Source of the DNA: Hufsiella ginkgonis
Lineage (GTDB): Bacteria; Bacteroidota; Bacteroidia; Sphingobacteriales; Sphingobacteriaceae
Direction of reading: 5' to 3'
NCBI RefSeq assembly: GCF_009834915.1
Contig: NZ_WVHS01000007.1
Span: 1 to 64,000 of the forward strand
DNA: 64,000 nt
In this document: positions 49,001 through 57,392 of the stretch, one piece after another
Numbering within the stretch: position 1 is the first letter of the stretch
Layout of the letters: every line of letters begins with the position of its first letter
Position numbers and translations under genes: made by a program
Notes under the pieces: model-generated
Databases searched by the model: none
Seen by the model: the letters and a program-made list of their open reading frames with translations, nothing else
Told to the model about the DNA's origin: nothing

Positions 49001-52000
49001 TGGTACGAAAAGCGGCCCTGGCATAACCATCGCGGAGGTTTTGCACATTTACCAGCAGCGATTGCTCGTTCTGGCGGGTATCTCCGCGGAAGTTGCTGAA
49101 ATCACGCTCCCGCTCAATGCCCGGCGGCACCACGTACGGGATCGGGTTTCGGGTCCCGTTTTCTTCGATGTTAATGGTGCCTACATCCAGCGTCGAGTTA
49201 TCCAGCCCTGGGTTGATACCCAGCGCCGGGTCCGCCAGCACCTTGGTGGCGTTGTTTTCGGCATTGTAACGCCTCCACTCGCCGCGAAGCAGCTGCAGCC
49301 GGGCGAGACGCATGATGATGGTATCCGCGAAATTGGTCATAAACATCCGCGCAAAGCGGATAGATTTGAAATCCTGGATATTACCCACCTTCTGCTGGTA
49401 CTGGGAGATCGGGATCCTGAACTGGTACCAGGAAACCGCCTGTGTAGAGCCATTGGGCAGTTTGATGGTCGACGTTACCTTATCGGTGATAAAGTTCTGC
49501 CCTACTACCATATCCTGCGGGCGCACAGACACCCGGTACTGGAAATATTCGTCGGCAAGCGACGAGTTATTATCGCGGTTAATGTCTTCTCCGTCGGGCA
49601 GCGAGGTCGACGCCGAGTTCTCGATACCGGTTTCCGCTTTTGACTGTTCGGTAGTTTTAGAGTTCCCTTCGGTGCCGTTATATTTCTCATAGCGTTTCAG
49701 GATGCCGGCATTGGCCGCATCGAGGTTGTCGCCGCGGTAGTACTGAAAGTTGTCTGATGACGGGTCGGCATCGAGTGCCGCAGCAGCCGTAGCGCTTAAC
49801 TGGGCACGCACCTGGGTAAGGAAATTAGCGAAGATCACCTTTTCGTCGGTGTCGCCAATCCCGTCGATCCCCACGTCCTGGAACTTGCGCGCCTCCGGGT
49901 TATTGTCAAACGCCTGGATAACGGGCTGCAATTTGGGCACGCGGCCCCATACGGTTACATCGGTGCCATTGGAGGTACCACCCGGGTCGAGCCCGTTTTC
50001 GAGAGATTTGCGGCCGTCTTTCAGGATGTCTTCCGACACGCTTCCCAGGTTAAAATACAGGTCGCCGCCCTGGGAACTGGTTTTGGTGATGAACGGGTCG
50101 AGCATCCACATCTCGATATACTCGATGTTAAGTTCCTCGAAATTAGTGGTTTCCAGCTTACGAAAGATCCCGCCCCAGCGGCTCCTCGGGTTAATAAGTG
50201 TACCGTTATTATTAAGCCCGGTAGTGGCGTAGTTGTACGGCCCGCGCACGTTGGGGTAAAAAGCCAAGTCGAACGTAGGCAGGGTAATGGGCTGCCCGGT
50301 GGTCGATTGCTTGTAGGGGAACACTTCCTGCTCGATCACCTCGCGGGTGTATGGGTTGGAAAGCTCGTTCCGGTTGCTCTTGATGTTATCGGGTGTGAGC
50401 GAGCTGCTGCGGAAAAAGATGGGATCGATAGTGTAGAACGAAAGCCTTGCCCGGTTGTAGCCATAGGCGAGGTCGTTGCTCAGCTGCGATTCGGCGAACA
50501 TTTGCGGGGTACCTGAAAGCTGCCAGCTCACCGGGCTCTTCATATCGAAAATAGAGCGGCTGCCTTCGAAATCGTCGAGGTAGCTGGCACCGTTGTTGCT
50601 TCCCGCGAAATTAAGTGCCCGTGGATGGCCCGGCACCATGTTGGCGTACTCGCCGGTAAAGGTGATGCTCGACGCCTCTTTGGTATTAATGAAAGGGATC
50701 TTATCTACCATCCTCGTCAGCCACCGCGAGGGCGAGCTGTAATTCGCATCCAGCCCCCATATCGTGTTGGAGATCGCCTCTTCACTGATGTTCACTTTCG
50801 CGGTAAGCGGTTTCTCTGTGAGGTTCATGATGGTACCGCCCAGGTTCAGCTTGTTATTTACCCGGTAGTCGAAACGGTTACCGAACAATGATCGCTGCTG
50901 CAATCCGAACAGTTCGCTGTTTTCCAGTTTGATGCGGATCTGCTGGCCGGAGCTTAGCAAGGCGGTGTTCAGGATCTTCACGCGGCCGATGTTGTAATCG
51001 ACCGTAAAGTCGGCGCCTTCTACCAGCGGCAGCGTACCCGCAAAAACCTGTACCGAACCATCGGGTACGTTAATGGAGTTGAGCATGAATTCGCTGCTCA
51101 CTTCAGATTGGTAAGTACCGCGGATGACGTACCGGTTAAGCTTCGGGAACAGTTGCTGCGCGATCACACGGGTAGAGTCGTACAGCGGCTGGTATACATA
51201 TTTATCGATCAGCGCCTGCTCGGCAACCGGCACGAACTGCCTGGCAAGGTCGCTTCCGAAAGGCTCGATGGAGGGGAACGTGATCCTGCCGTTCGTAGCG
51301 TCGATGGTTACGCCCTCCAGGAAATCGAAATAACCATCGGGTTTGCGGTCGTTCTGCTGGTTCAGGTTATCTACGCCGGTCAGGCGAAGCCAAAGCTTGC
51401 CTTCGGTATTCTGCCCTTCGGTGATGGCGGGACGCTCGACGCCCGAGTTATCGTCGAGCCGGTAAATATTCATATTGAAACCACTGCGGCTCACCTGGTA
51501 AGCACCCAGGGAATAGATGTTCTTCATCATCAGGTCCCAGGTTGGCAGGTTGGTTTTTAATGTCTCATTTTTTAGCAGCTTGACATAGAGTACCTGCGGA
51601 TTGGCGGGGTCTACATTGATGTCGGTAGACAGCTCCCCTACCTGGTATTCCACGCCGTTCACGGTATACCGGAAAGCGACCGCCAACACCTCATCTGCGT
51701 TCAATGCACTGTTTAAAGAAATATAGCCAAGCCTGGGATTCAGCGTAAACTCGCGCTCGGTAAGCTTGCGGGCATAGGTCAATTTCACATAGTTATCAGT
51801 GGCGCCGTTTCCCTGGAAATAGGTATTGATATCGTTTGAATTCGTGAGCCTTGTCCCGGGAGGGAGGTTCTGGAGCAGGTTGTTCGACTGTTGCGCGAAT
51901 CCCGGCCCGGAAAATCCTGCGGGCAGCACGGAGAACCCCGCACCGCCCTGCACCCGCACGGTGTTATAAGGCCGGTTTTCACCCAGGTCCAGCAGCGCCA

Positions 52001-53057
52001 GTACGTCGCGCGAGTCGACCGTGCTGTTCGTGCGGTTGGTTACCCATACATCGATCTTGGTAATGGTTATGTTCGACGCGATGATGGGCATATTGGCGAA
52101 TGCCCTGTTGTAGTTGTCCCTGAAATATTTCGCCAGGAAAAAATGCTTGTTCGTTTCGTAGCTATCTGCCGAGATCCTGAATTCGTTCTGCTGGGAACCG
52201 TTGGTGACCGTGATCTCTTTCGACTGCGATTTTTGCTGTGAAAAGATCGTGGTTACCCCCAGCTTCCCGAACTGCAGTTTTGTTTTCAGGCCGAATAAGG
52301 CCTGGCTCCCGGTAATGAGGGTGGTGCTCAGCGGGAGGCTTACGTTACCAGCCTCAATTTTCTGGATGATCTCGTCGGGTTTGCCCGTATAATCCAGCTT
52401 CATCTGGTTCTGGAAATCGAACTGTGCTTCGGTATTGTAGTTGATACCGATCTTCAGTTTCTCACCGATCTGCCCGATCACGTTCATCTGGATGCGCTGG
52501 TCGAAGTCGAAGTTCGCCTGGCTGCGCTGCCGCTCGTTAAACAGCGGGTTTTCATTTTTATTAATGCGGCCGGAAAGCGTGAGGTCAGCCGACCCCTGCG
52601 GGCGGATATCGATGGTCGAGCCGCCGAAGATTCGCTCGAAAGCCTTATTATTCACCACGATAGAGGGAATGAACCCGGGGGTACGTGCGTTGGCGAGCGA
52701 CGAGTCGGACATGCTTCGCCAGTACGCGCGTTTGGCGAGCTCTTCTTCGTATTGCCGGTACTGTTCGATACTGAGATACTGTGCAGGCCGGAAATCGGTT
52801 AATCCAACTTTTTCCCGGATCACGTATTGCCGCCGCACCGGGTCGAATTCTACCGAGCGCACGATATTGGACGGATTTTGGAGATAAAATCCAGGCTTCC
52901 GGTTTAGTTCAAGTAAGGGTGAATCCTTAAAAGGGTACCGGAGTTTAACGCTGTCATCTTTAGTGGCCGTTTTAGTCTGCGCAACGGCGCCGGAACCCGC
53001 ACAAAACAAAAGGAAACAGCATACTTTTAGAATATAAAAAGTAGATTTTTTTCCCAA
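46008..53057 (-). CDS. sprA: SprA, type IX secretion system outer-membrane translocon
   Basis: A protein of 2349 residues, the expected size of the SprA/Sov translocon, one of the largest known single-chain beta-barrels. It has a signal peptide (LKVCCFLLFCAGSGAVAQTK) and a strand-rich body with family phrases such as EASSITFTGEYANMVPGHPR, DDFEGSRSIFDMKSPVSWQL, VWFNELRLTDFDERGGWAA and ANSPS-like barrel strands to the C-terminus, which ends GVNMRFTIQ. It forms the conduit for folded type IX clients, including the two type B proteins in this window. It lies 25 bases after ruvA on the same strand; a ruvA-sprA order is one I recall from other Bacteroidetes. Confidence 0.96.
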   Translation of the reverse strand: MGKKSTFYILKVCCFLLFCAGSGAVAQTKTATKDDSVKLRYPFKDSPLLELNRKPGFYLQNPSNIVRSVEFDPVRRQYVIREKVGLTDFRPAQYLSIEQYRQYEEELAKRAYWRSMSDSSLANARTPGFIPSIVVNNKAFERIFGGSTIDIRPQGSADLTLSGRINKNENPLFNERQRSQANFDFDQRIQMNVIGQIGEKLKIGINYNTEAQFDFQNQMKLDYTGKPDEIIQKIEAGNVSLPLSTTLITGSQALFGLKTKLQFGKLGVTTIFSQQKSQSKEITVTNGSQQNEFRISADSYETNKHFFLAKYFRDNYNRAFANMPIIASNITITKIDVWVTNRTNSTVDSRDVLALLDLGENRPYNTVRVQGGAGFSVLPAGFSGPGFAQQSNNLLQNLPPGTRLTNSNDINTYFQGNGATDNYVKLTYARKLTEREFTLNPRLGYISLNSALNADEVLAVAFRYTVNGVEYQVGELSTDINVDPANPQVLYVKLLKNETLKTNLPTWDLMMKNIYSLGAYQVSRSGFNMNIYRLDDNSGVERPAITEGQNTEGKLWLRLTGVDNLNQQNDRKPDGYFDFLEGVTIDATNGRITFPSIEPFGSDLARQFVPVAEQALIDKYVYQPLYDSTRVIAQQLFPKLNRYVIRGTYQSEVSSEFMLNSINVPDGSVQVFAGTLPLVEGADFTVDYNIGRVKILNTALLSSGQQIRIKLENSELFGLQQRSLFGNRFDYRVNNKLNLGGTIMNLTEKPLTAKVNISEEAISNTIWGLDANYSSPSRWLTRMVDKIPFINTKEASSITFTGEYANMVPGHPRALNFAGSNNGASYLDDFEGSRSIFDMKSPVSWQLSGTPQMFAESQLSNDLAYGYNRARLSFYTIDPIFFRSSSLTPDNIKSNRNELSNPYTREVIEQEVFPYKQSTTGQPITLPTFDLAFYPNVRGPYNYATTGLNNNGTLINPRSRWGGIFRKLETTNFEELNIEYIEMWMLDPFITKTSSQGGDLYFNLGSVSEDILKDGRKSLENGLDPGGTSNGTDVTVWGRVPKLQPVIQAFDNNPEARKFQDVGIDGIGDTDEKVIFANFLTQVRAQLSATAAAALDADPSSDNFQYYRGDNLDAANAGILKRYEKYNGTEGNSKTTEQSKAETGIENSASTSLPDGEDINRDNNSSLADEYFQYRVSVRPQDMVVGQNFITDKVTSTIKLPNGSTQAVSWYQFRIPISQYQQKVGNIQDFKSIRFARMFMTNFADTIIMRLARLQLLRGEWRRYNAENNATKVLADPALGINPGLDNSTLDVGTINIEENGTRNPIPYVVPPGIERERDFSNFRGDTRQNEQSLLVNVQNLRDGYARAAFRTTYNDFRSYKRLEMFVHAEGNQLKDNDVTAFIRVGTDNQDNYYEYQVPMKITAPGSRDASSIWPDANKIDVELALFQAAKTARNIALLNGAPWPVNVPFKYADGNNTITVMGQPDLSKVRIYMVGIRNPLRAPANPGGDDGLEKTGQVWFNELRLTDFDERGGWAATARVNAKLADFADVTVSGSKSTVGFGSIDKRVSERNRNDDRFFDVSSSMELGKFFPDRTGIKIPMYINFSSQMSLPQYDPRTPDIELKNALKSVPKAIADSIRFNAMDYTSRRSFNLTNVRKLKTDPEAKNHLWDVENLSATYSYNEFYHHDFINELTLQKTYRAALDYNFSTTPKEYTPFARVIKSNKLALLRDINFSPMPSSLNFRISLDRLYSENTLRNNDPNNAIPINSTFNKNFLVNRVYGIGWNLTRSLQMDFNATNLSVIDEPDGRINGLVRDTIWQNLKRLGRTTDYNHVLNLNYLAPIDKIPGFGWTKLTLRYGTTFFWQTEPLLTLRDPNIDFGNSILNSREIQVNPTLNFVTLYGKAGFIRRATDPQSKGFANGVLRALTSLKTVSASYLKKEGTILPGYLPKTNLLGYDLDAHAPGWDFLFGNQSDIRGRALANGWITRDTLQNQLYINTYKEDMNIRGRVEPLRDLSIDLTATRSRSLNYSTNFRFNQTSNDFQNLSPVTTGDYSISFFSLRTAFSKESKNGTSALFRKFESNREVISRRLGEQNPNSAGVAGGYADGYGKNSQDVIVSSFIAAYTGQDAESVKLRKFPRIPFPTWTVRYTGLTKYKFFNEFFDSFTLNHRYNSIYSVNSFNSLIRYQETNGGVNVKDVNGNFLPFYQYSQVTLFERFEPLVGMDMAMKNRMSLNFEYRKTRALSLSLQNSQLAQQNDKALVFGLGYRTNNFRFPFGLFSNVKMNNDMNFKFDFAVNDRKTLIYRADVADAEVSSGAKNIAIRPSIDYVLNQRFNIRLFYDGTITRPYTSQTFNTAFSNFGVNMRFTIQ

Positions 53058-53082
53058 ACTCCTCTAACTAATTGTACCGTAA

Positions 53083-53667
53083 TTATAAGCTTTTAAGCGC
53101 AGTTTTTATCAATTGCTCAATCGATAAATTGTCATTTCCACCTTTCACTGCCTGGTCGAGCGCTTTCTCTGCCACGTTACGCGCAAAGCCAAGCATGATC
53201 AATGCTGATAACGCTTCATCCTTCGCCGTATTATGCCGCGGCAAAGAAATTAACGAGTCAGGTCCTTCTTTTTTCAACTTATCCTGCAGTTCGAGGATCA
53301 GGCGTTGTGCCGACTTTGGTCCAATGCCTTTTATCCGCTGGATAAGCGGCACGTCGCCCTTGATGATCGCCGCCTGGATCTCTTGCGGAGTGATAGAAGA
53401 AAGGATCATTCTCCCGGTGTTCGGTCCAATGCCGGGAACCGACACGAGGTGGAGGAATAACCGTCTTTCGCCCTCATCGGCGAAGCCATATAAGGTATGT
53501 GCGTCTTCCTTTACGTGCAGCCAGGTGAACAGTTTACACTGCTCCTTCCCGGCAATGCCGGAATAGGTATGCAGCGAGATATGTATGTGATACCCCACAC
53601 CGCCCGTATCTATCACTACGTAGGTGGGACATTTAAAGGCCAGTTTCCCGTTAATATAGTCGTACAT
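53083..53667 (-). CDS. ruvA: Holliday junction branch migration protein RuvA
   Basis: A protein of 194 residues with the three RuvA domains: the N-terminal OB fold (MYDYINGKLAFKCPTYVVID), the helix-hairpin-helix region (LFLHLVSVPGIGPNTGRMIL, IQRIKGIGPKSAQRLILEL), and the C-terminal RuvB-binding helices (SALIMLGFARNVAEKALDQA). It binds four-way junctions as a tetramer. It starts 2 bases after the maeB stop and is followed by sprA, so all three probably share transcripts. Confidence 0.97.
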   Translation of the reverse strand: MYDYINGKLAFKCPTYVVIDTGGVGYHIHISLHTYSGIAGKEQCKLFTWLHVKEDAHTLYGFADEGERRLFLHLVSVPGIGPNTGRMILSSITPQEIQAAIIKGDVPLIQRIKGIGPKSAQRLILELQDKLKKEGPDSLISLPRHNTAKDEALSALIMLGFARNVAEKALDQAVKGGNDNLSIEQLIKTALKSL

Positions 53668-53669
53668 CT

Positions 53670-55994
53670 TTATTCAGATTTCGCTTTGCGACCGAATAAC
53701 CCTTTTCGTTTAGAAGCTTCTTCGGCGGCTGCCATCTTGGCCTGCACATCCACTACGGCGATGGTCACCATATCCACGATCTCGCGCACCGAGCTGCCCA
53801 GCTGCAGCACATGGACCGGCTTATTCAGCCCGAGGAGGATCGGCCCGACAGCCTCGGCGCCGCCCAGCTCCTGCAGCAGCTTATAGGCGATATTACCCGA
53901 TTCGAGGTTCGGGAACACCAGCGTATTGGCCGGGGCGCCGTTCAGCCCGCTAAAAGGGAAATTATCTTTCAGCAGGCTCTCGTTAATGGCGAAGTTAGCC
54001 TGCATCTCCCCGTCTACAATGATCTCCGGGTACCGTTCGTGCAGGATCTTGGTAGCCATGCGCATTTTTTCGGGCACATCACCTTCGGTAGATCCAAAAT
54101 TTGAATAAGAGAGCATCGCAATGCGCGGAACGATATTGAATTTCTTTACCGCCTCATGGATCAGCACGGTAATATCCACCAGTTCCGCCAGTGTAGGGTT
54201 TTTATTTATGGTGGTATCGCCAAAGAACACCGGCCCTTTTTTGGTGAGCATCAGGTACATTCCCGCTACGCGGTTCACTCCGGCGTCCGTGCCGATGATC
54301 TGCAGGGCGGGGCGAACGGTGGCCGCATAGTCCTTGGTGAGGCCCGAGATCAGCGCATCCGCTTCTCCGAACTGCACCATCGAGGCGCCGAAATAGTTGC
54401 GGTCGAGCATCAGCTTTTTCGCCTGGAAGAGGTTTACCCCGCGGCGCTGCCGTTTTTCGTATAAAAACTCGGCATACCTGTTCACCATGGCAGTCTCTTC
54501 GGTGGGGTCGATGATCTGTACACCTTCCAGCTCGAGTGCGCTTTCTTCTATGATGCGGTTGATGAGCCCTCGTTTCCCTAACAGGATTGGAATGGCGATG
54601 CCTTCTTCCTTTACGATCTGTGCGGCTTTCAGGATCTTATAGTTGTCGGCCTCGGCAAATACCACGCGCCGCGGATCAGATTTGGCTTTGTTGCTCACTA
54701 CGCGCATAATACGGTCGTCCATGCCCAGCCGGCGGCGCAGCTCCTCGGAATATGCATCCCAGTCGGTGATCGCTTTTCCGGCTACGCCCGATTCTATGGC
54801 AGCCCGGGCCACTGCGGGCGAAACTGCCGTAATGAGGCGCGGATCGTTCGGCTTTGGAATGATGTAATCCTTACCAAATTTCAGGTTCTTGGTATTATAG
54901 GCCATGTTTACGGCTTCGGGAACCGGCTTTTTCGCCAGCTCAGCGATGGCGATCACCGCCGCGCGCTTCATTTCTTCGTTGATGGCGGTCGCTCTTACGT
55001 CGAGCGCGCCACGGAATATATAAGGAAACCCGAGTACGTTGTTCACCTGGTTGGGGTAGTCTGAACGGCCGGTAGCCATGATCACGTCCTTGCGTGTTTT
55101 GGTGGCCAGCTCATAGCTGATCTCCGGATCGGGATTCGCCATGGCAAAAACGATCGGGTTTTTGGCCATGGTGTCGAGCGCCTCGGCACTCAGTGTATTG
55201 GCTGATGAGAGGCCGATAAACACGTCCGCATCCTTCATGGCCTCTTCCAGCGTGTGGAGGTTACGCGTGGTAGCGAACTCAGATTTAAGCCTGTCGAGAT
55301 TCAGGCGATCGGCGCGGATCACCCCCGAGCGGTCGAGCATCACGATATTTTCTTTCCTGGCGCCCAGGCTTTCGTATAACCTCGAGCAGGAGATCGCCGC
55401 AGCGCCGGCGCCATTTACCACGATCTTAACTTTGTCGAGCTTCTTTTTCTGCAGCTCGCAGGCATTGATCAGGGCGGCTGCCGAAATGATGGCAGTACCG
55501 TGCTGATCGTCGTGCATCACGGGGATGTTCATCTCCTCCTTAAGACGCCGCTCGATCTCGAAGCACTCCGGGGCCTTAATATCTTCGAGGTTCACGCCCC
55601 CGAAAGTCGGCTGGAGCGCTTTCACGATCGCCACAAACTCGTCTACATTCTTGGTGTCGAGCTCAAGGTCGAATACATCGATATCCGCGAAGATCTTGAA
55701 GAGCAGTCCTTTCCCTTCCATTACTGGCTTACCGGCCTCGGGGCCGATATCGCCCAGTCCAAGCACCGCAGTACCGTTGCTGATCACAGCCACCAGGTTC
55801 CCCTTGGCGGTATATTTGTAAACGTCTTCCTTCCTTTCCGCAATGCGGAGACAGGGCTCGGCCACACCGGGCGAATAAGCTAGGGATAAGTCGCGTTGGG
55901 TATTGGTTGGCTTTGTAGGAAGTACCTGGATCTTTCCGGGACGGCCATTGGAATGGTAGTCTAATGCGTCCTGCTTTTTGTTCGTTTTACTCAT
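53670..55994 (-). CDS. maeB: NADP-dependent malic enzyme with phosphotransacetylase-like domain (MaeB type)
   Basis: A protein of 774 residues. The N-terminal malic domain ([56 protein letters not shown]-type sequence) is followed by the NAD(P) domain ([38 protein letters not shown]). From about residue 430 comes a PTA/PTB-like domain ([40 protein letters not shown]), regulatory in E. coli MaeB. It decarboxylates malate to pyruvate with NADP reduction. It is the first gene of the maeB-ruvA-sprA run. Confidence 0.95.
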   Translation of the reverse strand: MSKTNKKQDALDYHSNGRPGKIQVLPTKPTNTQRDLSLAYSPGVAEPCLRIAERKEDVYKYTAKGNLVAVISNGTAVLGLGDIGPEAGKPVMEGKGLLFKIFADIDVFDLELDTKNVDEFVAIVKALQPTFGGVNLEDIKAPECFEIERRLKEEMNIPVMHDDQHGTAIISAAALINACELQKKKLDKVKIVVNGAGAAAISCSRLYESLGARKENIVMLDRSGVIRADRLNLDRLKSEFATTRNLHTLEEAMKDADVFIGLSSANTLSAEALDTMAKNPIVFAMANPDPEISYELATKTRKDVIMATGRSDYPNQVNNVLGFPYIFRGALDVRATAINEEMKRAAVIAIAELAKKPVPEAVNMAYNTKNLKFGKDYIIPKPNDPRLITAVSPAVARAAIESGVAGKAITDWDAYSEELRRRLGMDDRIMRVVSNKAKSDPRRVVFAEADNYKILKAAQIVKEEGIAIPILLGKRGLINRIIEESALELEGVQIIDPTEETAMVNRYAEFLYEKRQRRGVNLFQAKKLMLDRNYFGASMVQFGEADALISGLTKDYAATVRPALQIIGTDAGVNRVAGMYLMLTKKGPVFFGDTTINKNPTLAELVDITVLIHEAVKKFNIVPRIAMLSYSNFGSTEGDVPEKMRMATKILHERYPEIIVDGEMQANFAINESLLKDNFPFSGLNGAPANTLVFPNLESGNIAYKLLQELGGAEAVGPILLGLNKPVHVLQLGSSVREIVDMVTIAVVDVQAKMAAAEEASKRKGLFGRKAKSE

Positions 55995-56116
55995 TGAGTA
56001 CTTTGTTGGTGAGCGGGGACGAAATTAAGGATTCTTTTCGCGGATATCACATTTATTACAAATGGTTGTGGGAATGGTTCTCAAAACCACCGAACTTGTG
56101 AATCAAACTTACGGTT

Positions 56117-56872
56117 ATGAAAAACCTGCTTTTTGCACTGCTATTAATAGGGACCGTTCAGCCCGTGCCGGCACAAACCCGCACGGCAAAGCCGGTATAT
56201 GTGATCGTACACGGAGCGTGGGGCGGAAGCTGGGCGTTCAGGGAGGTAGATTCGATATTAACGGCGAGGGGTTGTAACGTGTACCGTCCGTCGCTAACGG
56301 GCCAGGGAGAGCGTGTGCACCTGGCTTCGCCGGAAGTTGGACTTGGCACACATATTAAGGATGTAGTGAACGAGATCCTGTTCGAGAACCTGCATAACGT
56401 GGTCCTGGTGGGACACAGCTACGGCGGAATGGTGATCACTGGGGTGGCAGACAGCATCCCCGAACGGGTCAAACAACTGATCTACGTAGATGCGTTACTG
56501 CCGCGTGATGGCGAGAGCCTTAAGACCGCGCTGGGGCGAACCGCGGAACAACTTGCAAAAAATGCGAAGGACGGGTTCATCATCCCGGCGTGGGTAAAGC
56601 CGGGGCAGCCGCTCCCGAAAGACGTGCCGCAATCGCTAAAGACGTTCACGGAGCCTGTTCACTTGAAAAATAAGGCGGCAGACAAAATTCCGGCAACCTA
56701 CATCCTCACGGTAGCTAAAGGAACTGACCCGGCGGCAGACGATTTTGCTTCGCAGGCAGAACGTGCCAGGCAGCGAAAATGGCCGGTGCTGCAGCTTGAG
56801 GCAGATCATAACCCGCAATGGTCGGCCGTAAACGCATTTTCGGAAATGCTGTTTAAGATCGGAAATCCTTAA
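56117..56872 (+). CDS. Secreted alpha/beta hydrolase of the salicylate esterase/hydroxynitrile lyase-like group
   Basis: A protein of 251 residues with a signal peptide (MKNLLFALLLIGTVQPVPAQ). The alpha/beta hydrolase core has the oxyanion region VYVIVHGAWGGSWAFREVDS, the nucleophile Ser in VVLVGHSYGGMVITGVAD, Asp in LIYVDALLPRDGE and His in LEADHNPQWS. It resembles small esterases of the EstC/pyrethroid hydrolase or plant methylesterase group; the substrate is not known. It diverges from maeB, and the SelW-like gene follows after about 30 bases. Confidence 0.88.
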   Translation: MKNLLFALLLIGTVQPVPAQTRTAKPVYVIVHGAWGGSWAFREVDSILTARGCNVYRPSLTGQGERVHLASPEVGLGTHIKDVVNEILFENLHNVVLVGHSYGGMVITGVADSIPERVKQLIYVDALLPRDGESLKTALGRTAEQLAKNAKDGFIIPAWVKPGQPLPKDVPQSLKTFTEPVHLKNKAADKIPATYILTVAKGTDPAADDFASQAERARQRKWPVLQLEADHNPQWSAVNAFSEMLFKIGNP

Positions 56873-56901
56873 ACTTGCGGAAATCTCCGGTAATGCTGCC
56901 A

Positions 56902-57180
56902 ATGAAGCCAACCATCACCATCGAATATTGCCCGAAATGCCGCTGGATGCTGCGTGCCGCCTACATGGCCCAGGAACTGCTGACCACCTTCGGGGAAGAC
57001 CTGGAAGGTGTTTTATTAAAGCCGTCTGCGATCAGCGGCCGGTACTCCGTCAGCATCGGCGGGCAAATGATCTTCGACCGTAAACAGCACGGCCGGTTCC
57101 CCGAAGTGAAGGAATTGAAACAATTGGTAAGAGATGTGGTGAGCCCAGGGAAACACCTTGGACATTCAGAAGGTCAATAA
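56902..57180 (+). CDS. SelT/SelW/SelH (Rdx) family selenoprotein-like protein, cysteine form
   Basis: A protein of 92 residues from ATG at 56902; starts at 56893 (ATG) and 56875 (TTG) are in frame but add only a few residues. The redox motif is CPKC in ITIEYCPKCRWMLRAAYMAQ, where selenoprotein relatives have CxxU. The family ending is present (FPEVKELKQLVRDVV, KHLGHSEG). It has a thioredoxin-like fold and an unknown redox role. It is probably co-transcribed with the hydrolase upstream. Confidence 0.88.
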   Translation: MKPTITIEYCPKCRWMLRAAYMAQELLTTFGEDLEGVLLKPSAISGRYSVSIGGQMIFDRKQHGRFPEVKELKQLVRDVVSPGKHLGHSEGQ

Positions 57181-57220
57181 TAAAACAAATCAGTCAAATT
57201 TTACTCCAAAACGAAACTAA

Positions 57221-57271
57221 AGGAATTTCATTGACGTAGAAAAGGTACCAACCTAAACCTATGAAATTCCT
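57221..57271 (+). other. 11-bp inverted repeat covering the start of a possible 43-codon ORF
   Basis: AGGAATTTCAT (57221-57231) pairs exactly with ATGAAATTCCT (57261-57271); the right arm contains an ATG. The interval also carries GTACC and similar short repeats. It lies in the 208-base gap before the LamG gene. Confidence 0.45.
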
Positions 57272-57392
57272 ATCTCCTCTCCTGTATGCACAGGATCGCG
57301 CGCCGCCATCGCATTCTTCATTGATTTATTTGGATTACGGCTCCCTAACGCTCGAGTGTGCTCTTTTTCACCTCATTAACCAAGAATCATGA
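57261..57392 (+). CDS. Possible 43-residue leader ORF overlapping the LamG gene start
   Basis: ATG at 57261 opens 43 codons (MKFLSPLLYAQDRAPPSHSS, then LIYLDYGSLTLECALFHLIN) and ends in TGA that overlaps the next gene's start as ATGA. Its start codon is in the stem of the inverted repeat above. Its composition is unremarkable and it has no recognised homology, so it may be chance; the exact coupling is the only argument for it. Confidence 0.25.
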   Translation: MKFLSPLLYAQDRAPPSHSSLIYLDYGSLTLECALFHLINQES

